A stretch of DNA of 64,000 nucleotides from Thermococcus sp. MV5 (GTDB taxonomy: Archaea; Methanobacteriota_B; Thermococci; Thermococcales; Thermococcaceae): assembly GCF_012027425.1 (NCBI RefSeq), contig NZ_SNUE01000004.1, positions 137,887 to 201,886 of the forward strand, given 5' to 3'. The translations under genes were made by a program, and so were the position numbers. This document shows positions 56,265 through 64,000 of the stretch, piece by piece. Position 1 is the stretch's first letter. Every line of letters begins with the position of its first letter. The notes beneath the pieces are model-generated. The model searched no databases, had not been told where the DNA came from, and was given only the letters and a program-made list of their open reading frames with translations.

Positions 56265-57314
56265 TTAACTAACCTCCGCTTCTCTATCCCTAAGGAACTC
56301 AGGCTTAAGCTTATAAGTTATATAGAGCACAATTGGCATTATTATAAAAGCCATAAGATCTCCTGTACTGCCTGCAGCCCCCAAAACCTCAACGAAGTCC
56401 CTAATTCCTACCATATAAAGTATCAACGGTGGGAAAACTGTTATGATCCAAGCAGATTTCCTATTCATCTTTAGGTACTCTTCCATGTTGTCCAGTTGGG
56501 CCAAACCAAGCCCTATGTAACTTGTCAAGATAGCAAAGATCGGAATTAAACTTCCAACAAGCATCCCTATTCTCCCATATAGCTGTTCAAGGGCTTGAGT
56601 AGCTATTTGGGGAGTGTTCTCGCCAAAGACTAGGAGGAATGAAGCCACAAATAGTGAATACACTATAGCCGGAACTAAGAAAGCCAAAAGCAATACTTTT
56701 TTAGCCTCTTCATAACTTCTAAGTCCCTTATAAATATCCGGAACTATTGTATGACAGCCAAATGCAAATATCGCAACCCCAAAGAGAGTTACAATCCCCT
56801 CACTTCCCATATAAAATGCGTTCTCAACCTTTGTATGGGGTATAGCCATTATCGCAACCACTACAAAAAGGGCCAACAAAACGCCACTTAGTATCAATTC
56901 ACTCTTCCCTGACATTTCCAGCCCTCTGTAGATAATAAAGCTGGCAAATGCCCAAAAGACCAACGCACCCATTTCTTCACTTATACCGAAAAGGTTTGCA
57001 AAAACACTCCCTCCACCAGCAATATAGGCCAAAAGAGCACCGTAACTCATTAAAGAGATGCTAGCAAACATTAGTACTCCCCCTGGCCTTCCTAATATCT
57101 CCCTAGCCAACGTAGACATCTGCTTTCCGCCATTCTTTGCAGAAAGTTCAAGAACAAAAAGAGCGGTAATATACATGATTGAAGCCACCAAAAACATTAG
57201 AGCCACGCTTGGTATCAAACCGATTTTTCTTGCTGCATAGGGCAATCCTAAAACACCCGCACCAACTTGAGTTCCTATAGCTAAAGCGAGAGCTTCATTC
57301 CTACTCAATGCCAC
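56265..57314 (-). CDS. Amino-acid permease, aromatic/hydroxy amino acid (HAAAP) type
   Basis: About 349 residues, 11 helices. The first helix has the broken-helix motif LAIGTQVGAGVLGLPYAARK of the APC superfamily, close to tryptophan/tyrosine/serine permeases. GGAGGTGAAAGAA before GTG 57314 is the best start. TrpS lies upstream on the same strand (180 bases), but a functional link to tryptophan is only suggestive. Confidence 0.85.
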   Translation of the reverse strand: MALSRNEALALAIGTQVGAGVLGLPYAARKIGLIPSVALMFLVASIMYITALFVLELSAKNGGKQMSTLAREILGRPGGVLMFASISLMSYGALLAYIAGGGSVFANLFGISEEMGALVFWAFASFIIYRGLEMSGKSELILSGVLLALFVVVAIMAIPHTKVENAFYMGSEGIVTLFGVAIFAFGCHTIVPDIYKGLRSYEEAKKVLLLAFLVPAIVYSLFVASFLLVFGENTPQIATQALEQLYGRIGMLVGSLIPIFAILTSYIGLGLAQLDNMEEYLKMNRKSAWIITVFPPLILYMVGIRDFVEVLGAAGSTGDLMAFIIMPIVLYITYKLKPEFLRDREAEVS

Positions 57315-57494
57315 TTCTTTCACCTCCAAAAAACGAAAGCTTTTCGAAGGTAATAAAACTTGCTCTATGTAAAATTAATTCTTTAATGAAGAAATAGAAA
57401 CGTCCATCTGCATACATGTACACGAAGGACAAGAAGAAAAGAATATGGCGTGAAATAATTTTCAGAGAAAAATAGGAAATCCCGAAGCCACATA

Positions 57495-58649
57495 TTACCT
57501 CTTTAAAGCTTCGGGAATCGATTTGTCCCATTGTTCTTGGGCAAGTTTTCCAGTATATTTGAATCTCTCTACCAAATCCCTTGCTTTCTCTCTTTTCTCC
57601 TGGTGTTCCTTTAAGAAGTTCTGGACCTTCTCTATGAGATAGCGCTTGCACTGACCGCAAAGTATTTCTCCACTTTTACAGGCATTGTACCTTTCGAGGA
57701 GTTTTTTATCCTCAGGCTCAAAGAATATTTCAAGCCATTTAAATACAACACACTTGTCAGGTTCGCCTCCCTTTTCGCGCTGCTCTTTCGCAGTAGCCCT
57801 CCCACCAGTTAAAGCATATTTCCAGACCTTTTTACCAGCTTCTTCTGGATCATCCGTTAAGTAAATAGCTGTTTCTGGCTTTGAAGCGCTCATTTTCCCG
57901 CCCAAACCCAATAAACCAGGTACAAACTTTGAATGGAGTGCTGCTGCTTTATAATAACCCAAACTCTCTGCAAAATCTCTTTGAATTCTCCAATAGGGAT
58001 CTTGATCAATGGCGGCTGGGATTAAAGAACGTTTCTCTTCAAAAAATGTCGGAGCAGCTTGAATGGCAGGATAAAATATCATTCCAACCTTGCTTTGATC
58101 ATCAAATCCAAAAACAGCCTTTGCCATGGAGTAAGTTACTTTTTTCGCTATAGGAATGGCCATCTCGTATATCTTGGTGAACTCAGTGTCCTGAAAGATA
58201 AATGTCTTATCTGGGTCAAACCCAACGGCAATTATATCAAGTATGTTCTCATATGCCCATCTTTTTGTTTCTTCAAGGGTAAGCTTGGGTTTAAAGAGGA
58301 ATTTCTCATCATCTGTGATTTGAACATACAGGTTAACTCCAAAATTATCCTGAAGCCACTTTGTGGCAAAGAATGGAATTATGTGACCAATGTGCATTGG
58401 GCCGCTTGGCCCTCTACCCGTGTAGAGGAAAAATCCTCTTCCTGCTTCATAGTCCTTAAGCACTAAATCATAGTCCCTGTGGGAAAAGAAGAATTTCCTC
58501 TTGAAATAAAGTGGCAGATCACTTTTTGTAAGTTCTCTTGTCTTTTCCAGTAGATCGTCTGTAAGGGGTGTTGTTCCAAATTCTTTGATAAGTTTGTTGT
58601 AGTCCACTATTCCTGTAACTTCCCATGGAGTTACCTCAAATTCTGGCAC
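57495..58649 (-). CDS. trpS: Tryptophanyl-tRNA synthetase
   Basis: 384 residues, archaeal/eukaryotic-type. HIGH-like GPSGPMHIGHIIPF, KMSKS-like KMSASKPETAIYL and PVT-region VQITDDEKFLFK. C-terminal CNACKSGEILCGQCKRYLIE has cysteines close to the anticodon-binding part. GGAGGTGAATTCT sets the GTG start at 58649. Transfers Trp to tRNA-Trp. Confidence 0.95.
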   Translation of the reverse strand: MPEFEVTPWEVTGIVDYNKLIKEFGTTPLTDDLLEKTRELTKSDLPLYFKRKFFFSHRDYDLVLKDYEAGRGFFLYTGRGPSGPMHIGHIIPFFATKWLQDNFGVNLYVQITDDEKFLFKPKLTLEETKRWAYENILDIIAVGFDPDKTFIFQDTEFTKIYEMAIPIAKKVTYSMAKAVFGFDDQSKVGMIFYPAIQAAPTFFEEKRSLIPAAIDQDPYWRIQRDFAESLGYYKAAALHSKFVPGLLGLGGKMSASKPETAIYLTDDPEEAGKKVWKYALTGGRATAKEQREKGGEPDKCVVFKWLEIFFEPEDKKLLERYNACKSGEILCGQCKRYLIEKVQNFLKEHQEKREKARDLVERFKYTGKLAQEQWDKSIPEALKR

Positions 58650-58768
58650 AGAATTCACCTCCTAAAAAGATTAAGCTAGCCAAAAGAAGGATAGAATTTT
58701 TACTACCAAAGCCAAAAGCAATCACCGAACATGAACTAAAAATGGGAAAAGAGAATTTAAAGTTTTCC

Positions 58769-60157
58769 CTAACCTTCAACTTCTTTGAGATATTGTCCAT
58801 ATTTAACAAGTGCATACGCTGCATCGACTCCATCTTCCACAGTCTCAAAAACTGGTACTCCCACTTTTTCTATTCTTCTAGCCATCTTCTCCGGGTAAGC
58901 TCCTCCAGGAGCTATGAATATAACCGGCTTGCCGTATTCCTGCATTCTTGCAACCGCATCAACAATGCCATCATCCAATGCGGGACTCTGGAAAAGGGCT
59001 ATAACAGCCAAGACATCAACATTTTCATCTTCTATAGCATAGCGCATGGCTATTTCATATCTACTTGATGGAGCATCTCCAATAATGTCAATTGGATTCT
59101 TATAGCTCATGTGTTCTGGAAGTTTTCCTTCTTCTATAGCTTTTGCAAACCTCTCTTTAGTCTCTTCGCTTAATTCGGCCATTTTTAGCCCGGATTCTAG
59201 CACACCATCACTCATCATCACTCCCGCGCCACCACCATTTGTAACTATCGCTATCCTATCCCCTTTTGCAGGTTTTTGCATTGCTAAAGCTTTAGCGTAG
59301 TTGAATAGCTGTCTCATACTTCTTGCTTCCAAAACCCCACTTTGCTCAAATGCTGCTTGATAAATAGCATAACTTCCCGCAAGAGACCCTGTGTGAGAGG
59401 CCGCAGCTTTTGCACCAGCCTCAGTTCTTCCACTTTTAAGAATTACAACGGGCTTTTTTCTTGTAGCATCTTTAGCTGCCTGTAAAAACTTTCTTCCATC
59501 TTTTACTCCTTCAAGATACGCAGTTATAACTTTAGTAGCATTATCGTCCTTTAAATACTCCATAAAGTCACTCTCATCCAAATCAGCCATGTTTCCAAGG
59601 CTTATGAACTTGCTCATCCCAACCTCGTGCCTTGCGGCCCAATCAAGAATTGCCGCTCCAAACGCTCCACTCTGACTCATGAATGCTATACCACCAAACT
59701 CTGGTCTAGCTTGTCTCTCAGGTGGATTAAAGGTACAGTCAAAACCGTTTTCAATGTTAGTGACGCCCAAACAATTTGGCCCAACCACCTTTATGTTCCA
59801 TTTTTTGGCCACTTCAACAAGTTTCTCTTCAAGTTCGATGTTTCCAGCTTCTTTAAAACCTGCACTTATTACAACTGCTCCCTTAATTCCTTTTTGTCCA
59901 CATTCCTCGAGAGTTTGGGGAACGAATTTCCCTGGAATTGCTATTACTGCAACATCAACTTGATCTGGAATCTCTAGAACACTCTTGTAGGCTTTAAGAC
60001 CCATTACCATATCTTCCTTTACGTTAACAGGGTAGATTTTTCCCTTAAATCCAAAGTTTATAAGGTTCTTCATTATCGCGTTACCAATTTTTCCTTCTTT
60101 ATTTGAAGCTCCAATAACAGCAACGCCTTGTGGGTAGAACAGAAAATCCAAGTTCAT
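58769..60157 (-). CDS. acdA: Acetyl-CoA synthetase (ADP-forming) alpha subunit
   Basis: 462 residues, the length of the P. furiosus alpha subunit. CoA-binding domain VAVIGASNKEGKIGNAIMKN, then succinyl-CoA ligase-like domains. The phosphorylated His is in AAASHTGSLAGSYAIYQ (His255). It makes ATP from acyl-CoA, ADP and Pi, the main energy-conserving step of peptide and sugar fermentation, together with a beta subunit encoded elsewhere. GAGGTGAAAAAC gives the ATG at 60157, and a TATA run lies at about 60211-60226. Several alpha paralogs exist in this order, so the acid range is uncertain. Confidence 0.92.
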   Translation of the reverse strand: MNLDFLFYPQGVAVIGASNKEGKIGNAIMKNLINFGFKGKIYPVNVKEDMVMGLKAYKSVLEIPDQVDVAVIAIPGKFVPQTLEECGQKGIKGAVVISAGFKEAGNIELEEKLVEVAKKWNIKVVGPNCLGVTNIENGFDCTFNPPERQARPEFGGIAFMSQSGAFGAAILDWAARHEVGMSKFISLGNMADLDESDFMEYLKDDNATKVITAYLEGVKDGRKFLQAAKDATRKKPVVILKSGRTEAGAKAAASHTGSLAGSYAIYQAAFEQSGVLEARSMRQLFNYAKALAMQKPAKGDRIAIVTNGGGAGVMMSDGVLESGLKMAELSEETKERFAKAIEEGKLPEHMSYKNPIDIIGDAPSSRYEIAMRYAIEDENVDVLAVIALFQSPALDDGIVDAVARMQEYGKPVIFIAPGGAYPEKMARRIEKVGVPVFETVEDGVDAAYALVKYGQYLKEVEG

Positions 60158-60314
60158 GTTTTTCACCTCTCTACAGTAATGTTCATCCTTGCTGTGTGAT
60201 GTGGGGATTTTACATTTATAAAATTTTCCAGACAAGGAAAAATCTCTAAAAAGAGAAAAGGTTATATTCTCGAGCGCTTAAATTTCTGTTAGAACGTTAA
60301 AATTGGTGAGAGCC

Positions 60315-60896
60315 ATGAAAAAGAAAGTTAAAGTCATCACAAATCCAGAGGTAATAAAACTTATGCTTGAGGATACAAGAAGACAGATACTAAGACTGTT
60401 AAGAAGCAGGGAAATGACAATTTCACAACTCTCCGAAATACTTGGAAAAACACCACAAACTGTTTACCACCACATCGAAAAACTCAAGGAAGCTGGCCTC
60501 GTCGAGGTAAAAAGAACCGAGATGAAGGGAAATCTGGTAGAGAAATACTATGGAAGAACCGCAGATGTATTTTACATAAACCTATACCTTGGAGATGAGG
60601 AATTGAGATATTTAGCAAAGTCCAAACTAAAAACAAAACTCGAGATCTTTAAAATACTGGGCTACAAGTTTGACGAGGAAGAACTTTTGAATCTCATGGA
60701 CAAAATTACAGAAAAGGAACATTCATATACAACAAAGATTTCCAAAGAATTAGAGGAAAAAGGAGAGGCCCTAAAAGAATTTTCAAACGAAGACATAATC
60801 CACGCCGTAGACTGGCTCACTATGGCCGAGTTAGGAAGGGATAAGGAAGCCCTAGAGCTCCTGAGGAAACTTGGAGAAATCCTTAAAAAGGAGTAA
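60315..60896 (+). CDS. ArsR-like winged-helix transcriptional regulator
   Basis: 193 residues. Winged helix DTRRQILRLLRSREMTISQL, SEILGKTPQTVYHHIEKLKE and AGLVEVKRTEMKGNLVEKYY, followed by a helical C-terminal domain of about 110 residues. GGTGAGAGCC places the ATG at 60315. It is divergent from acdA, whose promoter is in the shared interval. A similar regulator lies two genes downstream. Confidence 0.85.
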   Translation: MKKKVKVITNPEVIKLMLEDTRRQILRLLRSREMTISQLSEILGKTPQTVYHHIEKLKEAGLVEVKRTEMKGNLVEKYYGRTADVFYINLYLGDEELRYLAKSKLKTKLEIFKILGYKFDEEELLNLMDKITEKEHSYTTKISKELEEKGEALKEFSNEDIIHAVDWLTMAELGRDKEALELLRKLGEILKKE

Positions 60897-60920
60897 TTTC
60901 AAGAGTCGTTGGGATAAAAG

Positions 60921-61226
60921 ATGGCAAAGGGAATTAGACTTCTCGTATTGGATGTGCTCAAACCCCATCAGCCCATGGTAACCGAGCTGGCTCTGGGGTT
61001 AAGTGAGCTAAAGGGGGTTGATGGGGTTAACATTACCCTTGTGGAAATTGACAAAGAAACTGAAAATGTTAAGATAACCATCGTTGGTGACAATTTGAAT
61101 TATGAGGAAATAGTAAGGACCATCGAGGAATTCGGGGGAGTTGTACACAGTATTGATATGGTGGCCGCCGGTAAAAAGATTATTGAAGAAAGTGAAACTC
61201 CTCAAGATAGATTAGAGGAATTTTGA
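60921..61226 (+). CDS. DUF211 protein
   Basis: 101 residues, ferredoxin-like fold. MAKGIRLLVLDVLKPHQPMV, then LGLSELKGVDGVNITLVEID and IVGDNLNYEEIVRTIEEFGG with VVHSIDMVAAGKKII at the end. Conserved archaeal DUF211 (COG1888) family. Structures are known, but the function is not settled; a ligand-sensing oligomer is suspected. It sits between two related HTH regulators with short gaps (24 and 4 bases), so the three may be one transcript. Confidence 0.85.
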   Translation: MAKGIRLLVLDVLKPHQPMVTELALGLSELKGVDGVNITLVEIDKETENVKITIVGDNLNYEEIVRTIEEFGGVVHSIDMVAAGKKIIEESETPQDRLEEF

Positions 61227-61230
61227 TATC

Positions 61231-61791
61231 ATGAAAGATGTCCTCATAGTTACCGCCCCCCAAAAAATTAGGATATTAGCCGAGACGACCCGCTTAGACA
61301 TTATTTCGTTACTCAGAGAGCGCGCAATGACAGTGTCTGAACTTAGTATGTTGCTTAATAAAGACCCTTCAACAATATATCGACACATACACCTGCTCAA
61401 ACAGGCAGGTTTTATTGAAGAGGTTGGAAGGGAAGGAAGTGAAAAACTCTATAGAAGGAGCGCAAAGGTGTTCCTAATATCACCTTATGAAAATGATGCT
61501 ACTGCGTGGGTGGCGATGGATAAGATACACACGAATGAAGCAGTGAGGCTCTATGAGATATTCACTGAAGCTGGATTCACAATACCCAATAAAAAAGAGT
61601 TCATAAATCTGATAAAGAAATTTTTAAGTAATTTTGAATTTCTCTCCAGAGACATCATTAAAAGACTTGAAGGCGTCGAAATGAATCGTCTTGAGTTTAT
61701 CCGGGTAATGGCCCTGCTGGTCCTCATAAACTCCCCCCAACTGCAAGAAGAAGCAAAAAAATTAAGGGAGATTTTAAAACTTAAGGACTAA
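61231..61791 (+). CDS. ArsR-like winged-helix transcriptional regulator
   Basis: 186 residues. Winged helix AETTRLDIISLLRERAMTVS, ELSMLLNKDPSTIYRHIHLL and KQAGFIEEVGREGSEKLYRR, then a helical domain. It is clearly similar in layout to the regulator at 60315. It overlaps the convergent NAD(P)HX repair gene by four bases. Confidence 0.82.
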   Translation: MKDVLIVTAPQKIRILAETTRLDIISLLRERAMTVSELSMLLNKDPSTIYRHIHLLKQAGFIEEVGREGSEKLYRRSAKVFLISPYENDATAWVAMDKIHTNEAVRLYEIFTEAGFTIPNKKEFINLIKKFLSNFEFLSRDIIKRLEGVEMNRLEFIRVMALLVLINSPQLQEEAKKLREILKLKD

Positions 61792-63230
61792 AACTCCAAA
61801 GCCCACTTAATAGCGAAAGGAACTTTTTTAGCAACTTCCAATGCAGTGTAATTTTCTCCCATTTCTTCCTTTACAATATCCCCTGCAAAACCTGTAAGAA
61901 AGGCCCCCACTGTGGAAGCTCTCAAGGGATTGTTGCCCAAAGCCAATAAACCACCAGTAATTCCCGAGAGAACATCCCCTGTTCCACCAGTGGTCATTCC
62001 CCTATTTCCTGTTTTGTTGTATTTCCAAGTGCTTCCATTACTGATTATGTCATAAACTCCTTTCAGTAGAATTGTACCCCCTATTTGCTTTGCTTTTTCC
62101 ATTACAATTCTGGCCTTTTCAACCAAATTCCCCTCAGGTTTTTCTCCAAAAATAATCTCAAATTCCCCGGCGTGTGGGGTTAATACAAAAGTCTTACCTT
62201 CAAGAGCTCCTAACTCTCCTGCTATTGCTTTTAATCCATCAGCATCTATAACTAAAGGTTTTTCACACTGTTTTACAAACCCTCTAACAAATTTTTTAGT
62301 TTCTTCTTTTTGGCCAATTCCAGGGCCTATAACAACAGCATCAACATTTTTTGAAAGCTCTAAAGCTCTTTTAACATGGACTTCTATGAAATTTTCGCCA
62401 TTAAAAGGCCTCAAAATTAAATCCGGATCATTAATCCTTCTAGCCGAATATTCAGGCATGACTAGATAGACCAAATCCACTATATAGCTAGCAGCTTTTG
62501 CTGCCAGATAAGGTGCCCCAAAGTAATCTTCACTCCCCCCAATTACCAGAACTTTTCCATTTTGACCTTTATGTTCACCTTTTTTCCTCAAGGCAAATTT
62601 TACATCGCCCGGACCAACCAAATGATAAAGTTCTTTTGGATAACCAATTTTCGCTATTACCCGTTCAAAACCCCCATATTCTTCCTTGTCCCATTGGAAA
62701 GTTACGGCAAAATCACAATTTACCCTAACGCTCGATGGATAGCCGGTTGGCAGATCAACGCTAACTATCCTAGCTTTTCCCGAATATTCATTAATTTTCT
62801 CGACAGCACTCTTTATTGGTTCTCTTGGCTCTCCTCTAGTACCCGCACCAAGAAGAGCATCAACAATCACGTTAAACCTACCAAGATCTAATCCTTTTAT
62901 TTGACTTGAGTCTTTTAGAGTTTTAATCCTTACAAAATCAAGCTTTTTGAGAATTTCCCAGTTGTGTTTGGCTTCCTCACTTCTGATCTTTATCTCATCA
63001 CCCACCAAAAACACGGTCACATCATTTTCAAAGCTCAAATGCCTCGCTATTACAAAACCATCTCCGCCGTTGTTGCCTGTCCCACAAAAAATTGCCACCT
63101 TAAGTCCTTTTCCAAACTTTTCTTCTATAATTCGAGCGACTCCGGCCCCAGCATTTTCCATGAGCTGAAACGGTGAAATACCAAGCCACTTAGCATTTAT
63201 GTCCCAGATGTAAACGTCTTCAATTTTCAT
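61788..63230 (-). CDS. nnr: Bifunctional NAD(P)H-hydrate epimerase/dehydratase
   Basis: 480 residues. N-terminal YjeF_N epimerase domain with FCGTGNNGGDGFVIARHL and DALLGAGTRGEPREP. C-terminal ADP-dependent dehydratase domain with VIGPGIGQKEET, FVLTPHAGEFEIIFG and TGGTGDVLSGITGGLLALG. It restores NAD(P)H from heat-damaged NAD(P)HX, important at high temperature. GGTGGTGTTC before the ATG at 63230 sets the start. Confidence 0.95.
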   Translation of the reverse strand: MKIEDVYIWDINAKWLGISPFQLMENAGAGVARIIEEKFGKGLKVAIFCGTGNNGGDGFVIARHLSFENDVTVFLVGDEIKIRSEEAKHNWEILKKLDFVRIKTLKDSSQIKGLDLGRFNVIVDALLGAGTRGEPREPIKSAVEKINEYSGKARIVSVDLPTGYPSSVRVNCDFAVTFQWDKEEYGGFERVIAKIGYPKELYHLVGPGDVKFALRKKGEHKGQNGKVLVIGGSEDYFGAPYLAAKAASYIVDLVYLVMPEYSARRINDPDLILRPFNGENFIEVHVKRALELSKNVDAVVIGPGIGQKEETKKFVRGFVKQCEKPLVIDADGLKAIAGELGALEGKTFVLTPHAGEFEIIFGEKPEGNLVEKARIVMEKAKQIGGTILLKGVYDIISNGSTWKYNKTGNRGMTTGGTGDVLSGITGGLLALGNNPLRASTVGAFLTGFAGDIVKEEMGENYTALEVAKKVPFAIKWALEF

Positions 63231-63314
63231 GAACACCACCATGAAAAGTTCTCACAAGAGGATTAAAGAATATCGCTAAAGAATAGTCTTAAGTTCTACC
63301 ACCGTAGCTATCCA

Positions 63315-63348
63315 TCTGATCTCCTCCCCGCCGTGAACGGCGAGGCTT
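63315..63348 (-). repeat. Solo 34-bp hairpin repeat, copy 2 (IS605-like right-end remnant)
   Basis: Minus strand: AAGCCTCGCCGTTCAC then GGCGGGGAGGAGATCAGA. CCTCGCC pairs with GGCGGGG (one U-G) around the loop GTTCAC. It matches the copy at 35042-35075 at 30 of 34 positions. No transposase or left end is nearby. Confidence 0.6.
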
Positions 63349-63452
63349 TCAAAAGAAAAACATAAAGGACGATGAATAATAGAACATTAGGAGCTCTGCC
63401 TCTATTATTGGAAATTTGAGCATAAGAAGAATTTTGAGAAATAGTGGGATAT

Positions 63453-63557
63453 TTAAGAAAAAACTGGAGCTAACTCCAAGTCCAGAAAAACCAATAAGCG
63501 AAACACGAGTTTGAACACTATCAGAAGAAGTAGCCAATTTTTAAGGCCATTATTCAT
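63453..63557 (-). CDS. Possible small membrane peptide (34 aa)
   Basis: AGGAGGAATCTTTC precedes an ATG reading MNNGLKNWLLLLIVFKLVFR and a second hydrophobic half (LLVFLDLELAPVFS). In another frame the hydrophobic character continues (LNIPLFLKILLMLKFPIIEA), so it may also be a frameshifted remnant of a longer membrane protein. Kept because of the strong ribosome-binding site. Confidence 0.35.
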   Translation of the reverse strand: MNNGLKNWLLLLIVFKLVFRLLVFLDLELAPVFS

Positions 63558-63585
63558 GAAAGATTCCTCCTAAATTAACATTGAG

Positions 63586-64000
63586 CTAATCTCCTATCAC
63601 TCTCAAAGCTCTCTCGTAATCGGTCCTCGAATAAACCACAAGATAAACTCCCCTCACACTCTCAGCTTCCTTTGAAAACTCTTCCACAACCTCAAGGAAA
63701 GTTTTAATAACCTCTTCTAATGGACAGCCATAAATCCCAGCACTTATAGCTGGAAATGCTATGCTTTCAACTTTCAACTCATCAGCCTTTCTCAAAGCTC
63801 CAAGAATAGCTTTCCTAAGTTTATCCTTTTTATTCTCATCCCACGTACCACCACAATAAGGACCAACTGTATGAATGACGTACTTAATCCCATGTTGTTC
63901 CATTTTTAAGGCTGGAGTTACAACCACTTCTCCATGTTCAATCCAATCCCTTCCAATCTGCTCTCTCATGGCTTCCTTGCTTATTTCTATGTAGTCTCTT
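63586..64000 (-). CDS. Macro-domain protein (ADP-ribose binding), partial
   Basis: The frame stays open to the window edge, so the N-terminus is missing; 137 residues are visible. GEVVVTPALKM, IKYVIHTVGPYCGGTWDE and SIAFPAISAGIYGCPLEEVI form the ADP-ribose pocket of the macro domain. Members remove ADP-ribose from proteins or hydrolyse O-acetyl-ADP-ribose and ADP-ribose-1-phosphate. It stands apart from neighbours on the right of the repeat region. Confidence 0.88.
   Translation of the reverse strand, partial: RDYIEISKEAMREQIGRDWIEHGEVVVTPALKMEQHGIKYVIHTVGPYCGGTWDENKKDKLRKAILGALRKADELKVESIAFPAISAGIYGCPLEEVIKTFLEVVEEFSKEAESVRGVYLVVYSRTDYERALRVIGD

Larger units (their letters stand above)
63231..63585. 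other. Mostly non-coding stretch with repeat and possible small ORF
   Basis: Holds the hairpin repeat at 63315-63348, a 9-bp inverted repeat (AATAATAGA at 63375-63383 with TCTATTATT at about 63400-63408) and a possible 34-codon membrane ORF at 63453-63557. Otherwise AT-rich with nothing recognisable. Confidence 0.45.

Noticed and set aside
57301-57660. 119-codon minus-strand frame at the 3' end of trpS
   Set aside because: It overlaps trpS in another frame and crosses the intergenic region without a start signal.

Overview
The window is an AT-rich archaeal chromosome segment from a hyperthermophile of the order Thermococcales (Pyrococcus or Thermococcus; the sequence does not decide which). 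The evidence is a 13-gene membrane-bound sulfane reductase operon (mbx/mbs), an archaeal release factor aRF1, a KlbA ATPase carrying the Thermococcales-type KlbA intein, AGOG DNA glycosylase, ADP-forming acetyl-CoA synthetase, a Trm14-type THUMP methyltransferase, an aconitase-X pair for the archaeal mevalonate route, Shine-Dalgarno sequences of the GAGGTGA type and TATA-box promoters.

Layout. 1-4.1 kb: oxygen/peroxide-related genes (flavodiiron N-terminus, two peroxiredoxins) around a two-subunit 2-oxoacid:ferredoxin oxidoreductase. 4.2-5.0 kb: AGOG. 5.0-14.7 kb: the mbx operon on the minus strand, in the order A-B-C-D-F-G-H-H'-M-J-K-L-N, with a promoter carrying two sequences that match the SurR redox-regulator motif. 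15-23 kb: an ACT-domain regulator, a radical SAM protein, UDP-ManNAc/ManNAcA synthesis (wecB, wecC) and neighbouring surface-related genes. 23.1-28.5 kb: lipoate ligase C-domain, argS, a DapA-family aldolase, aRF1 and small membrane/HEAT proteins. 28.6-32.1 kb is an accessory patch: a C/D-box sRNA candidate, MazG, a wrecked vapBC locus split by a 47-bp mobile-element relic, an intact relBE pair, two class III pilins with a divergent HTH protein, and a decayed DUF3368 gene. 32.1-35 kb: an M50 protease and the aconitase-X pair.

35.0-36.6 kb is the most unusual stretch. A pilin gene is cut off after 17 codons by a 249-bp transposase-less element that contains its own TATA box and a highly folded RNA. 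That RNA resembles an omega-RNA (TnpB guide scaffold) with a GTGAAC/GTTCAC pseudoknot. It is followed by initiator tRNA-Met and a free-standing LAGLIDADG endonuclease. 36.6-42.8 kb: a PfkB kinase, a MoxR/DUF58/DUF4129 operon and small proteins.

42.8-50.4 kb: a type IV pilus/secretion-like operon (DUF515, a secreted protein, klbA, two TadB/C-like membrane proteins). Here klbA is broken, because the end of its intein has been deleted, putting the C-extein out of frame. 50.4-64 kb: a permuted GTPase, a tungstate-type ABC transporter (tupABC), trm14, FAH-family hydrolase, an amino-acid permease, trpS, acdA, two ArsR-like regulators flanking a DUF211 gene, the NAD(P)HX repair enzyme and a macro-domain protein cut by the window edge.

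Start codons were chosen mainly by the position of GGTGA-like ribosome-binding sites, so several coding regions begin downstream of the longest possible open frame. Family names rest on recognised motifs and remembered family sequences; no search was run.
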